A stretch of DNA of 46,004 bases, taken from positions 1 through 46,004 of the forward strand of contig JAGCXL010000005.1 in NCBI GenBank assembly GCA_017961295.1. The letters are read 5' to 3'. Source of the DNA: Elusimicrobiaceae bacterium (lineage in GTDB: Bacteria; Elusimicrobiota; Elusimicrobia; Elusimicrobiales; Elusimicrobiaceae). Positions within the stretch are counted from its first letter, which is position 1. Every line of letters starts with the position of its first letter. A model generated the notes under the pieces. That model was not told the DNA's origin. It did no database searches and saw only the letters and a program-made list of their open reading frames with translations. A program made the position numbers and the translations under genes. Positions 34,363 to 41,326 of the stretch are shown here, piece after piece.

Positions 34363-35130
34363 TTAAGCTTCTTCGCCATGCATTAAGGTTTTAAAATCTT
34401 TGTCTTTGTTTTCGGGGTTTAGATAAATGCGGATTTGTCCTTCGCGTTCATCTTGCCGGGCAATAATTTTTTTAATTTTCATTAGTTCCAGCACCGCCAT
34501 AAAGCACGTAATTACGCCGCGTTTTTTAGTTTCCCCCATAAAAATATCATCTAACAGCACCCACTCACGTCCTTTAAACAAGTTTACCACCTTTTCCATT
34601 TTGGACTCAATGGGAAACTCCTCCACTTTTAAGAGTTCAATCCGTTTACGTTCGTCCAAACGGTCAAAGGCGCGTTTAACGGCTGAAAGCAAATCAAAAA
34701 GTTGTAAATTAAGTACCTTATCGCCATTGTCAAAAATAGGGGCCGCGCGGTAGAATTTATCTTTATTTTCTTCTAATTTTTCGTTTAAAAACTTACTCGC
34801 TTCTTTGTATTTTTGGTATTCCACCAACTTGGCCACCAACTCTTTCATCGGGTTGGGCCCTTCGTCTTCCGTTGTGGGTGCTTGAGAAGGTAGTAACGTT
34901 TTGGCCTTAATTTGCATCAAGGTACTGGCCATCACCAAAAATTCGCCGGCTACTTCCAAATTTAGCTCCTTCATCACATTGAGGTAATCCAAATATTGCG
35001 TAGTAATCTCGGCGATATTAATGTCGCAAATATCCAGGTTATCCTTTTTGATAAGGTGCAACAACAGGTCCATCGGACCTTCAAAAACATTAATGTGCAC
35101 ATTGATGGGAGTAGGAGTAGCCGTTAACAT
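34363..35130 (-). CDS. scpA: Chromosome segregation protein ScpA
   Basis: A 255-residue kleisin that bridges the SMC heads. Signatures are FEGPMDLLLHLIKKDNLDICDINIAEIT at the N-terminus, EFLVMASTLMQIKAKTLLPS, and a C-terminal winged helix (about 175-250). Its length is normal. The gene starts 2 bp before the trpS region ends, reading on the minus strand, and precedes scpB by 15 bp, the widespread scpAB arrangement. Confidence 0.95.
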   Translation of the reverse strand: MLTATPTPINVHINVFEGPMDLLLHLIKKDNLDICDINIAEITTQYLDYLNVMKELNLEVAGEFLVMASTLMQIKAKTLLPSQAPTTEDEGPNPMKELVAKLVEYQKYKEASKFLNEKLEENKDKFYRAAPIFDNGDKVLNLQLFDLLSAVKRAFDRLDERKRIELLKVEEFPIESKMEKVVNLFKGREWVLLDDIFMGETKKRGVITCFMAVLELMKIKKIIARQDEREGQIRIYLNPENKDKDFKTLMHGEEA

Positions 35131-35132
35131 AG

Positions 35133-36188
35133 TTATTTAATAATCCGCATTACTTTTTTTACTTGGGTTAATGTAGCCGCCGCGTTGGCACGGGCTTTTT
35201 CCCTACCTTGGGCTACAATTTGAGCCAATTGGCCTTTATCTGCTTCTACCGTTTTACGACGTGCATTAAAGGCAGAAAGTTCCGGCTCCATTAGCGCAAA
35301 TAATTCTTTCTTACACGCCACACAACCTAGCGCGCCGGCCTTGCACTCTTCGCAACGTTTTTGCCAGTTGGGGTTATAAATTTTGTGGAACGCAAACACA
35401 ACACATCCTTCCGGGTTGGCCGGATCATGCTGGCCTTTTTTGTTAGGGTCGGTAAACATGGTCATTATTTTCTTGCGTACACTTTCTAAATCTTCCCCCA
35501 GAAAAATAGAGTTGTTGTAAGACTTGGACATTTTACGTCCGTCCAAACCCGGAACGCGCGCCACCGTTGTGTAAAGCGGCTGCGGTTCGGTAAATACCTG
35601 TGTGCCGTAAATCTCGGCAAACCGGCGGGCCAAATCCCGCGCGATTTCCAAATGGGCGGTTTGGTCTTTGCCTACCGGTACAAAACTGGCTTGCTGAATT
35701 AAAATATCGGTAGCCATCAACACCGGGTAACCCAAAAAACCAAAGCAGGAAATCTCATCATCGGCGGCAATGGAAGCTACTTTTTCACCGAGCGTTTTTT
35801 CATCTAATTGCCCCGCATATTTTTGTTTTAACAGCTCTTGGATTTGTTCTTTGTACGTTGGGTTTCTAAGCAGCCACCCTAGCGGCGTAATCATACCTAG
35901 TAGCGTATTTAATTCACTAACTTCGGGTACATCACTTTGAATAAAAATGGTGCATTTTTGCGGGTCTAACCCGGCGGTTAACCAGTCAATAAGCATATCC
36001 TCGCTGTTTTGGGCCAAATTCTCCGTATGTTGGTAAGCCGTCGTGAGTGAGTGTAAATCCGCCACAAAAAAGTAACAATTATATTTATCTTGCAAGGCCA
36101 CCCAGTTTTTTAAAGCCCCATGGAAATTCCCCAAATGCAGTTTACCCGTGGGGCGCATGCCGGAAAGTACAATTTTATTGTCTGCCAT
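35133..36188 (-). CDS. trpS: Tryptophanyl-tRNA synthetase with probable iron-sulfur motif
   Basis: A 351-residue class I aminoacyl-tRNA synthetase. It has the HIGH-type motif PTGKLHLGNFHGALKNW (about 12-28) and the KMSKS loop GRKMSKSYNNS. In the C-terminal half a cysteine pattern C-x19-C-x6-C-x2-C is visible (CVVFAF..., CEEC, GC, VAC), close to the C-x22-C-x6-C-x2-C [4Fe-4S] motif known in Thermotoga TrpRS. The enzyme attaches Trp to its tRNA. The gene lies between the M50 protease (8 bp) and scpA (2 bp). Confidence 0.95.
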   Translation of the reverse strand: MADNKIVLSGMRPTGKLHLGNFHGALKNWVALQDKYNCYFFVADLHSLTTAYQHTENLAQNSEDMLIDWLTAGLDPQKCTIFIQSDVPEVSELNTLLGMITPLGWLLRNPTYKEQIQELLKQKYAGQLDEKTLGEKVASIAADDEISCFGFLGYPVLMATDILIQQASFVPVGKDQTAHLEIARDLARRFAEIYGTQVFTEPQPLYTTVARVPGLDGRKMSKSYNNSIFLGEDLESVRKKIMTMFTDPNKKGQHDPANPEGCVVFAFHKIYNPNWQKRCEECKAGALGCVACKKELFALMEPELSAFNARRKTVEADKGQLAQIVAQGREKARANAAATLTQVKKVMRIIK

Positions 36189-36196
36189 AACTCCCT

Positions 36197-36835
36197 CTAA
36201 ATACCAAATAGTTTGCCTATTGCACTAATGAGCAAAAACGTGGGTGGAAAAATAATGTATTTTACCACGCCCGTTAAAATTAACCCAATCACAATCCACA
36301 TCCCGTAACGACCGATAAAATGCTCATACCAAACCGCTTTTTGCACAGGAAGTAGTGCCGTTAACACCCGGCCGCCGTCCAAAGGCGGAATCGGAATTAA
36401 ATTAAATACGGCCAAGAAAACGTTAATAAATATCCCGTATTGAAAAATGTGGATAAACGCCGTCAATGTTTGTTGGCTCACATGAGCGTGAAACACCAAT
36501 GCCATTTTTAATAAAAATGCACACAGCACCGCTAAAAGTAAATTCACCGCAGGTCCCCCAAAAGCCACTTTGCCCATATCCTTACGCGGGGAAGGCAAGC
36601 GCATGGGATTGACGGGAACCGGCTTGGCCCACCCAAACATCGGCCATCCAAACAACCAACAAATAGCGGGAACGGCAAGTGTACCCACCGGATCTATGTG
36701 TGAAATGGGGTTTAACGTAAGACGACCACTTAAATAAGCAGTATCGTCCCCCATCCGGTAAGCCAACCAACCATGGGCAAACTCGTGCAAAATAATCGAA
36801 AAAAACAATACCGGTAATAAGACAACAATATCCAT
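36197..36835 (-). CDS. Site-2-type membrane protease (M50 family)
   Basis: A 212-residue polytopic membrane protein. Its first helix carries the zinc motif HEFAHGW (about 18-24). A second conserved stretch, NLIPIPPLDGGRVL (about 145-160), supplies the aspartate ligand. It has four to five hydrophobic helices and no PDZ domain, as in short YwhC/Rip-like members. It probably cleaves membrane-embedded substrates. It is the first gene of the 12-gene minus run. The -10 TACAAT lies only 6 bases before ATG 36835, so the mRNA may be leaderless. Confidence 0.9.
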   Translation of the reverse strand: MDIVVLLPVLFFSIILHEFAHGWLAYRMGDDTAYLSGRLTLNPISHIDPVGTLAVPAICWLFGWPMFGWAKPVPVNPMRLPSPRKDMGKVAFGGPAVNLLLAVLCAFLLKMALVFHAHVSQQTLTAFIHIFQYGIFINVFLAVFNLIPIPPLDGGRVLTALLPVQKAVWYEHFIGRYGMWIVIGLILTGVVKYIIFPPTFLLISAIGKLFGI

Positions 36836-36841
36836 ACTAGT

Positions 36842-36847
36842 ATTGTA
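36842..36847 (-). promoter_or_regulatory. Possible -10 box giving a leaderless mRNA
   Basis: TACAAT on the minus strand ends 6 bases before the ATG at 36835. A start of transcription seven bases downstream falls on the A of the start codon, and no ribosome site precedes it. No convincing -35 box is seen at 16-18 bases, so the call is tentative. Confidence 0.35.
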
Positions 36848-36930
36848 CTATTTTACGGCTAATTATGCACGGATTTATGAAGGTCTTTTTCGTACGCGCG
36901 CGAACAGTTCCTGTGAATCAAAAAAAATTA

Positions 36931-36939
36931 TGTTATAAT
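36931..36939 (+). promoter_or_regulatory. Extended -10 promoter of the pilin gene
   Basis: TGT-TATAAT is a perfect extended -10 box. No good -35 box lies 17 bases upstream. The expected start of transcription is near 36946, giving a leader of about 217 bases before ATG 37163. Confidence 0.65.
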
Positions 36940-36945
36940 TGGAGA

Positions 36946-37162
36946 GTAGTAAAGATTACAGATTATTTGCTGGAAGTGCAGGGAAGGCCTGCATTACGCG
37001 AGGCGGAATATTCCGCGGCGCATATTGCCGTCCATCAAATAATCGTCTGCTTTTGTGCCTGCCCCGTAAGGGGTAGGCAGGCGACGATTATTACACGGGT
37101 TACGGCAATAGCTTAGGTAATAAAGCGTCGTCTTTTTTATACCTCCGGCACCAGGAGAAAAT
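36946..37162 (+). promoter_or_regulatory. Attenuator-like structured leader of the pilin gene
   Basis: Four segments form mutually exclusive helices. Helix 1:2 is GATTATTTGCTGG (36961-36973) with CCATCAAATAATC (37032-37044), one mismatch in 13. Helix 2:3 is AATAATCGTC (37038-37047) with GACGATTATT (37083-37092), supported by ATTGCCGT (37024-37031) with ACGGCAAT (37102-37109) and enclosing CCCC-GTAA-GGGG, a GNRA tetraloop. Helix 3:4 is the intrinsic terminator at 37080-37138. Helix 2:3 would be an antiterminator and 1:2 would release the terminator. The gene behind it is a type IV pilin. No known riboswitch consensus is recognised; the ligand or signal is unknown. Confidence 0.7.
37080..37138 (+). 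terminator. Intrinsic terminator inside the pilin leader
   Basis: GGCGACG (37080-37086) pairs with CGTCGTC (37126-37132), with one G-U. TTATTAC (37088-37094) pairs with GTAATAA (37117-37123). A 22-base loop closes it and six Ts follow (37133-37138). It lies 24 bases before the pilin start codon, so readthrough decides pilin expression, unless the upstream transcript is a separate small RNA of about 190 nt. Confidence 0.75.
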
Positions 37163-37780
37163 ATGAACCAAACAACAAAAGCAGGCTTCACACTAATAGA
37201 ACTATTAGTCGTCGTCTTAATTATCAGCATCTTGGCGGCAGTAGCCGTACCGCAGTATAAAAAATCAAAAGACCGTTCTATTATTGCAAAAATGAAAACT
37301 TCCGTAAAACAATTACATGACGCGCAACAAATTTATTTCTTGGAAAATGGAAAGTATACGAAAGATTTGCCGGATTTAGCAATAGGATTTCCAAGCCAAA
37401 CACGGAATTTTACGGTAGTCGACTCTACAGAAATGTGTGGAACGGGTTCCAAGTGTCGTGCTTTCACCGTAGCCGATATGGGCGATTATGAAGTGGGTTT
37501 GGGAATGTGTAGCGGCGGGGGCATAGGCACTTTGCAACAAACTATTACGGCGCAGGCGTGTTTTAAAGATAAGTGTGCCTGTATAGGACGAGTAGCTAAT
37601 CCGGTAGGACAATGGCCGGAATTATATGGACGTACGTATTGTTGGACGGGCAAAGGAGTTCCGGGCTATGGTAGTAGATGGTCGAATGCAGATTGGTGCA
37701 GCAAAACATTTTCTGTAAGCGGGAAGGATCAAGATCGTCAGTTTAACGGAGGATCCTATACGATGATTGCTATTGATTAG
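37163..37780 (+). CDS. Type IV pilin-like major/minor subunit, eight cysteines
   Basis: A 205-residue prepilin with a short leader MNQTTKAG cut before FTLIELLVVVLIISILAAVAV (N-methylated Phe+1, Glu+5). The rest of the N-terminal helix has the form KTSVKQLHDAQQIYFLENGKYTKDLPDL. The globular part holds eight cysteines, enough for four disulfides. A strong ribosome site AGGAG (37153-37157) lies 5 bases before ATG 37163. No pilus machinery genes are adjacent: the gene is alone, convergent with ruvC. This type of pilin is common in multiple copies in gut Elusimicrobia (from memory). Expression is probably gated by the attenuator-like leader. Confidence 0.92.
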   Translation: MNQTTKAGFTLIELLVVVLIISILAAVAVPQYKKSKDRSIIAKMKTSVKQLHDAQQIYFLENGKYTKDLPDLAIGFPSQTRNFTVVDSTEMCGTGSKCRAFTVADMGDYEVGLGMCSGGGIGTLQQTITAQACFKDKCACIGRVANPVGQWPELYGRTYCWTGKGVPGYGSRWSNADWCSKTFSVSGKDQDRQFNGGSYTMIAID

Positions 37781-37809
37781 GGCCAACCCGTACACAAATA
37801 AGTAGAATT

Positions 37810-38373
37810 TTACTTCTTGATTTGTTTTTCCCGGGCCGCTTTTAGTTTTTCTAAAAAAGCGGCCTTCACATTAAGCATACTGTTCAAAGGCGCCGTTTTC
37901 AAATGACATATCCCAATGGCGGCGGCGTCAGCGGTATCATCGGGGCTAATCATTTTGTTCAAATTGAGCGTAAGTTGTACCATGCGTTGGACTTGTTTTT
38001 TATCCGCACTGCCTGTGCCGCAAATTATCATTTTTACGCGCTTGGGAGAATAAAAAGTAATCGGTTTTTGGGCTTGCTGGCACGCTAAAATAATCACACC
38101 GCGCGTCATTACAGTATTAGCCATGGTCTGGGCACGTTTTAAAAAATAGTTCTGCTCCATGGCTACTTGGTCCGGCTGGTATTTTTGCAAAATTTTTTGC
38201 GTTTCTTGGTGGACAAATTCTAAACGCTGCGCAAGTTCTTGCCCGGCCTCGGTATGAATTAAACCGCACGCACTAAGCGAAAGAACGGAACGGGCATCTC
38301 TGGTGAGAATGGCCCATCCCGTTCTGTCTAAACCGGGGTCTATGCCTAAAACGGTGGTCGTTTTAGTGCTCAC
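37810..38373 (-). CDS. ruvC: Holliday junction resolvase RuvC
   Basis: A 187-residue endonuclease that cuts Holliday junctions. It has GIDPGLDRTGWA with the catalytic D12, VAMEQNYF with the catalytic Glu and DTADAAAIGICH with the last acidic pair. The C-terminal tail of about 25 residues is basic. It follows yebC by 8 bp, the common yebC-ruvC pairing, but ruvA and ruvB are not downstream: the pilin gene converges from the other side after 29 bp. Confidence 0.95.
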   Translation of the reverse strand: MSTKTTTVLGIDPGLDRTGWAILTRDARSVLSLSACGLIHTEAGQELAQRLEFVHQETQKILQKYQPDQVAMEQNYFLKRAQTMANTVMTRGVIILACQQAQKPITFYSPKRVKMIICGTGSADKKQVQRMVQLTLNLNKMISPDDTADAAAIGICHLKTAPLNSMLNVKAAFLEKLKAAREKQIKK

Positions 38374-38381
38374 AACACCTC

Positions 38382-39143
38382 TTACTCAACTTCTAATTTA
38401 GCAGCAATATCTTCGGGAATATCGGAATTGTCATAGACGTTTTTGGTGTCGTCATGGTCGTCTAACGCTTCCAACATTTTCATCAAAGTTTCCGCAGTAT
38501 GCTCGTCGCTAATGGTTACGTTTGTGTCGGGGATCATAGTTAAATCGGCTGACACGGGTGTAATGCCTTTGGCTTCAATGGCTTTTTTCACCGCGTCCAG
38601 TTCGGCCATATCCGGGTTGGTGATTACTTCATACACATCTCCCGAACTCTTTACATCTTCGGCACCGGCTTCCAAGGCCAAATTCATCAAATCATCTTCA
38701 CTGATATCGTCTTTTTTAACAATGACCATACCTTTGTTTTTAAACATATAAGACACACAACCCGCCGTACCGATAGAACCGCCATGGCTGGTAAAAATTT
38801 TGCGAATTTCGGAGAAGGTACGGTTTTTATTATCGGTCGTACACTCTACAATGATAGCCACGGAGCCGGGACCGTACCCTTCGTACGTGATTTCTTCGTA
38901 AGAAACACCGGGCAACTGACCGGTACCCTTCATAATGGCGCGTTTTACGTTGTCCGACGGCATGTTAGCCGCGCGGGCATCATCTACCGCTTTACGCAAA
39001 CGCGGGTTTTGGTCCGGGTTGCCGCCGCTCATTTTAGCGGCAATAGTGATTTCTCTTAAAATTTTGGTAAATACTTTACCTTTTTTAGCGTCAACGAGGG
39101 CTTTTTTGTGTTTAATACCAGCCCAGTGTGAATGTCCACCCAT
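38382..39143 (-). CDS. yebC: YebC/PmpR family protein
   Basis: A 253-residue member of the YebC/TACO1 family, implicated in transcriptional regulation and, more recently, in easing ribosome stalling. The start MGGHSHWAGIKHKKALVDAKKGK and the stretches NPRLRKAVDDARAANMPSDN and TYEGYGPGSVAIIVECTTDN are the family hallmarks. A ribosome site AAGGAG lies 7 bases before the ATG. It leads the yebC-ruvC unit and has an extended -10 promoter at 39179-39187. Confidence 0.96.
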   Translation of the reverse strand: MGGHSHWAGIKHKKALVDAKKGKVFTKILREITIAAKMSGGNPDQNPRLRKAVDDARAANMPSDNVKRAIMKGTGQLPGVSYEEITYEGYGPGSVAIIVECTTDNKNRTFSEIRKIFTSHGGSIGTAGCVSYMFKNKGMVIVKKDDISEDDLMNLALEAGAEDVKSSGDVYEVITNPDMAELDAVKKAIEAKGITPVSADLTMIPDTNVTISDEHTAETLMKMLEALDDHDDTKNVYDNSDIPEDIAAKLEVE

Positions 39144-39178
39144 AGGGATCTCCTTGGTTTAGAAAATTAGTTATCTCT

Positions 39179-39187
39179 ATTGTAGCA
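39179..39187 (-). promoter_or_regulatory. Extended -10 promoter of yebC-ruvC
   Basis: On the minus strand TGC-TACAAT is an extended -10 box. The predicted transcription start is near 39172, about 29 bases before ATG 39143. No -35 consensus is seen. Confidence 0.55.
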
Positions 39188-39244
39188 TATTTTAAAGGAA
39201 TCGGTGTACGCAACAAAGTATTGCGTAAAATTTGGAAGAAAAAA

Positions 39245-39317
39245 TGCCCCGTACAAGAGTCGAACTCGTACCACTGGTTCCGAAGACCAGTACTCTATCC
39301 AGTTGAGCTAACGGGGC
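39245..39317 (-). tRNA. tRNA-Arg (anticodon UCG)
   Basis: A 73-base cloverleaf on the minus strand. The acceptor stem is GCCCCGT with ACGGGGC and discriminator A. The D arm has GCTC/GAGT. The anticodon stem CTGGT/ACCAG carries loop CTTCGGA, so T33 is followed by anticodon TCG, which reads CGA (Arg). The T arm is ACGAG-TTCGACT-CTTGT. CCA is not encoded, so the CCA-adding enzyme at 40011-41123 is needed. A T-run follows the 3' end. Confidence 0.97.
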
Positions 39318-39325
39318 ATAGTTTT

Positions 39326-39334
39326 ATTTTAGCA
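39326..39334 (-). promoter_or_regulatory. Extended -10 promoter of tRNA-Arg
   Basis: On the minus strand TGC-TAAAAT is an extended -10 box. The predicted start near 39319 lies two bases before the mature tRNA end, so a very short 5' leader is removed. It overlaps the promoter region of the divergent CpXC gene. Confidence 0.5.
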
Positions 39335-39337
39335 ATT

Positions 39338-39366
39338 TTGACTTGAAAAACCTAGTTCATTTTTAT
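39338..39366 (+). promoter_or_regulatory. Promoter of the CpXC-cca pair
   Basis: TTGACT (39338-39343) and TTTTAT (39361-39366) are spaced by 17 bases. The predicted start near 39373 lies only about 6 bases before ATG 39379, so there is almost no leader and no ribosome site. Confidence 0.45.
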
Positions 39367-39378
39367 TAAAATACTTCC

Positions 39379-40014
39379 ATGAGATCCTTACAAAACGAAG
39401 CCGCAGCCCATTGTCCCAACGAGTGTGAATCGTTTGATGTTACCTATTGGTCCTTGGTGCGCGGCGACGAAAACGAAGACTTAAAAGCAGCCATTTTAGG
39501 GGGTGAGCTCAATTTGGTGCGCTGCCCGGAGTGCGGGACCTACTTTCACCACGACGGGGAGATTATCTATTTTGATGCCACCGCGGAACTTTTAGTGTTT
39601 GTGTTTTCCCCTAAGGACAAACCGCGAGAGCGCGAACTTAAAGAAAAAATTGAGCACGACTACCAAATTATCAAAAATTCCCTGTTAAAAGATGTTCATT
39701 TGAACTATCCCCCGCTGTGTGTATTTGGCCTGGAAGAGCTGCAACACTTGTTACACCACGAGGAAGAAATAGCCGCCGAATCGGAAGTAATTGCTGCGGC
39801 GGCCGCAACGCAAGGCTTTGAAGTAGCCCGGCTTAAACCTTCTTACGCACGCGAAAACCATTTTCCGCTATATGTACCGGCGCGCGGTACTACTGCCAAT
39901 GATTTTGCCGTAGCCGCGGCCCATGTGCTCAAAAGCGGGCTTAACTCCACGCTTCTGCTAAATTTTAAAGACAAAATGAGCGAGGACGGAGCCAAAGCCC
40001 CGGTTTTACTATGA
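39379..40014 (+). CDS. CpXC-domain protein
   Basis: A 211-residue cytoplasmic protein with the cysteine layout of the CpXC domain: CPNEC near residue 13 and VRCPECGTYFHHDGE near 50, giving a likely zinc site. The middle region (about 75-130) is charged and helical; the rest is unassigned. The family has no defined biochemical function. The gene overlaps cca by 4 bp (ATGA at 40011-40014), so the two are translated together. Confidence 0.72.
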   Translation: MRSLQNEAAAHCPNECESFDVTYWSLVRGDENEDLKAAILGGELNLVRCPECGTYFHHDGEIIYFDATAELLVFVFSPKDKPRERELKEKIEHDYQIIKNSLLKDVHLNYPPLCVFGLEELQHLLHHEEEIAAESEVIAAAAATQGFEVARLKPSYARENHFPLYVPARGTTANDFAVAAAHVLKSGLNSTLLLNFKDKMSEDGAKAPVLL

Positions 40015-41123
40015 GCAAAATTATCCCCGAAAAATACCACGATCTGCTCCTTTCCATCGGGACGTATGCCCAAAAACTGGGCCTACGCGCCTGGGTGGTG
40101 GGCGGCGCGGTGCGCGATTTTTATCTTGGACGCGATACCGAGGATATTGACCTTACTTTTGACGGCACACAGGAATCTGTGGCCAATTTTTGTATTAAAA
40201 TGTGGGGCGGAGTAAAGCGCAAATTTTCCAAGTTCGGCACCTATAAAGTTAATTTGGATAACGGCCTACATTTGGATTTGGCGCGCCTACGCCATGAAAC
40301 GTATCCTTTCCCCGGGGCACTACCCGAAGTAACTTTTACCAAAGACATCAAGCAAGATTTATTCCGGCGTGATTTTACGGTAAACGCCTGGGCCTTGTCT
40401 ATTTTACCGGATGAATTTGGTAAAAGCGTGGACCCATACGGGGCCAAAAAAGATATTGATGCGGGGCTGCTTCGCATTTTACATGAAAAAAGTTTTTTTG
40501 ATGATCCTACCCGTATGTACCGCGGGGTACGTTTTGCCGGACGATTTGGTTGGCGGGCCGCCCCGATTACCAAAAAATTATTCTTGGAAGCAGACAAAGA
40601 GCAAGCGCCCCTTTTAATTTCGCGTGAGCGTTTTAGTCAGGAATTTTTGAAAATTTTAGCGGAAGATAAAATTAAAGAAATTTTTGACTTTTTAATTCAG
40701 TATGATTTACTTAAATTTGCCTGGCCCAGTTTGGCTTGGCACGACGGGCTTTTACAATTAAAAGGCCCCTATGAGCGCTTGGGCTTATTGGTGTGTACGC
40801 TGGGAGACAACGGCGAAGGGTTCCTGCGGAGTTTACATTTGCATAAAGATATTTCCCATGTTATTAAAGAAGCTTGGAAAGTGGAACAGGAACGTATGAG
40901 CCCGCTAAGCGAACTGACCGACTTTCAAACCCATGTTTTACGCGCGTTTTTCCCGCATTTACCCCCCATGGCACTACAACCCTGCGTCGTGAAAGGGCTG
41001 GACCTAAAGGAATCCGGCATCTATGGGCGCAATATTGCCAAGTTACTTGTTCAAATCCGCAAAGCACAATGGGAAGGAAAAGTAACTACCCGCCAAGAAG
41101 CATTTGCCCTTATCGGAAAATAA
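40011..41123 (+). CDS. cca: CCA-adding enzyme / poly(A) polymerase family (class II)
   Basis: A 370-residue nucleotidyltransferase. The head domain has WVVGGAVRDFYLGRDTEDIDLTF, with the GG and DxD metal site, and later the RRDFTVNAWAL motif and DDPTRMYRGVRFAGRFG. The C-terminal half is helical. The tRNA-Arg gene next to it lacks an encoded CCA, which fits CCA addition. Whether it adds CCA or poly(A) cannot be settled from sequence alone. A strong terminator follows at 41140. Confidence 0.88.
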   Translation: MSKIIPEKYHDLLLSIGTYAQKLGLRAWVVGGAVRDFYLGRDTEDIDLTFDGTQESVANFCIKMWGGVKRKFSKFGTYKVNLDNGLHLDLARLRHETYPFPGALPEVTFTKDIKQDLFRRDFTVNAWALSILPDEFGKSVDPYGAKKDIDAGLLRILHEKSFFDDPTRMYRGVRFAGRFGWRAAPITKKLFLEADKEQAPLLISRERFSQEFLKILAEDKIKEIFDFLIQYDLLKFAWPSLAWHDGLLQLKGPYERLGLLVCTLGDNGEGFLRSLHLHKDISHVIKEAWKVEQERMSPLSELTDFQTHVLRAFFPHLPPMALQPCVVKGLDLKESGIYGRNIAKLLVQIRKAQWEGKVTTRQEAFALIGK

Positions 41124-41139
41124 TTTAAGCCATAAAAAT

Positions 41140-41170
41140 CCCCGGTACAAACAACGTACCGGGGTGGTTT
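41140..41170 (+). terminator. Intrinsic terminator after cca
   Basis: CCCCGGTAC (41140-41148) pairs perfectly with GTACCGGGG (41156-41164) around a 7-base loop, followed by TGGTTTT. It ends the CpXC-cca unit. An A-run upstream may let it also work on the minus strand. Confidence 0.85.
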
Positions 41171-41279
41171 TGGCTCTAATTATTTTTATTTAGTTGGCAC
41201 TAATTAAAATGAGCTACCTATAGAATAACTAATTTAATCTAATTTGTCAAGTATTTGTATCTGTCTTAAACAAAAAATT
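41171..41279. other. A/T-rich gap between convergent genes
   Basis: About 110 bases of A/T-rich sequence between the two terminators. I see no open frame, promoter or repeat in it. Confidence 0.6.
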
Positions 41280-41302
41280 ACGGGGCTATATAAAAGCCCC
41301 GT
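41280..41302 (-). terminator. Intrinsic terminator of the RDD gene unit
   Basis: ACGGGGCT (41280-41287) pairs with AGCCCCGT (41295-41302). On the minus strand it is followed by a run of six Ts after TAA, the usual layout of an intrinsic terminator. Confidence 0.85.
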
Positions 41303-41326
41303 AGTGTATAGTTAATCCTCATTTAG

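Noticed and set aside
36961-37044. Third copy of the dispersed structured element
   Set aside because: It has flanking arms and a GCGGAATATTCCGC inner palindrome, but it is 84 bp, lacks the 70-bp core and does not keep the spacing. Any resemblance to the core is weak.
36865-37116. Open frame of 83 codons on the plus strand before the pilin gene
   Set aside because: It starts upstream of the predicted promoter, has no ribosome site and its bases are fully explained by the inverted repeats of the leader.
36946-37138. 6S RNA or SRP RNA
   Set aside because: The 5' and 3' ends do not pair as in 6S RNA, and the SRP tetraloop and GGAAGCAG-type motif are absent. An unknown independent small RNA remains possible.
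36946-37162. c-di-GMP riboswitch (GEMM class I or class II)
   Set aside because: The CACGCACAGGGCAAACC-like and GACGCAAAGCC-like conserved stretches of class I and the class II pattern are not found.
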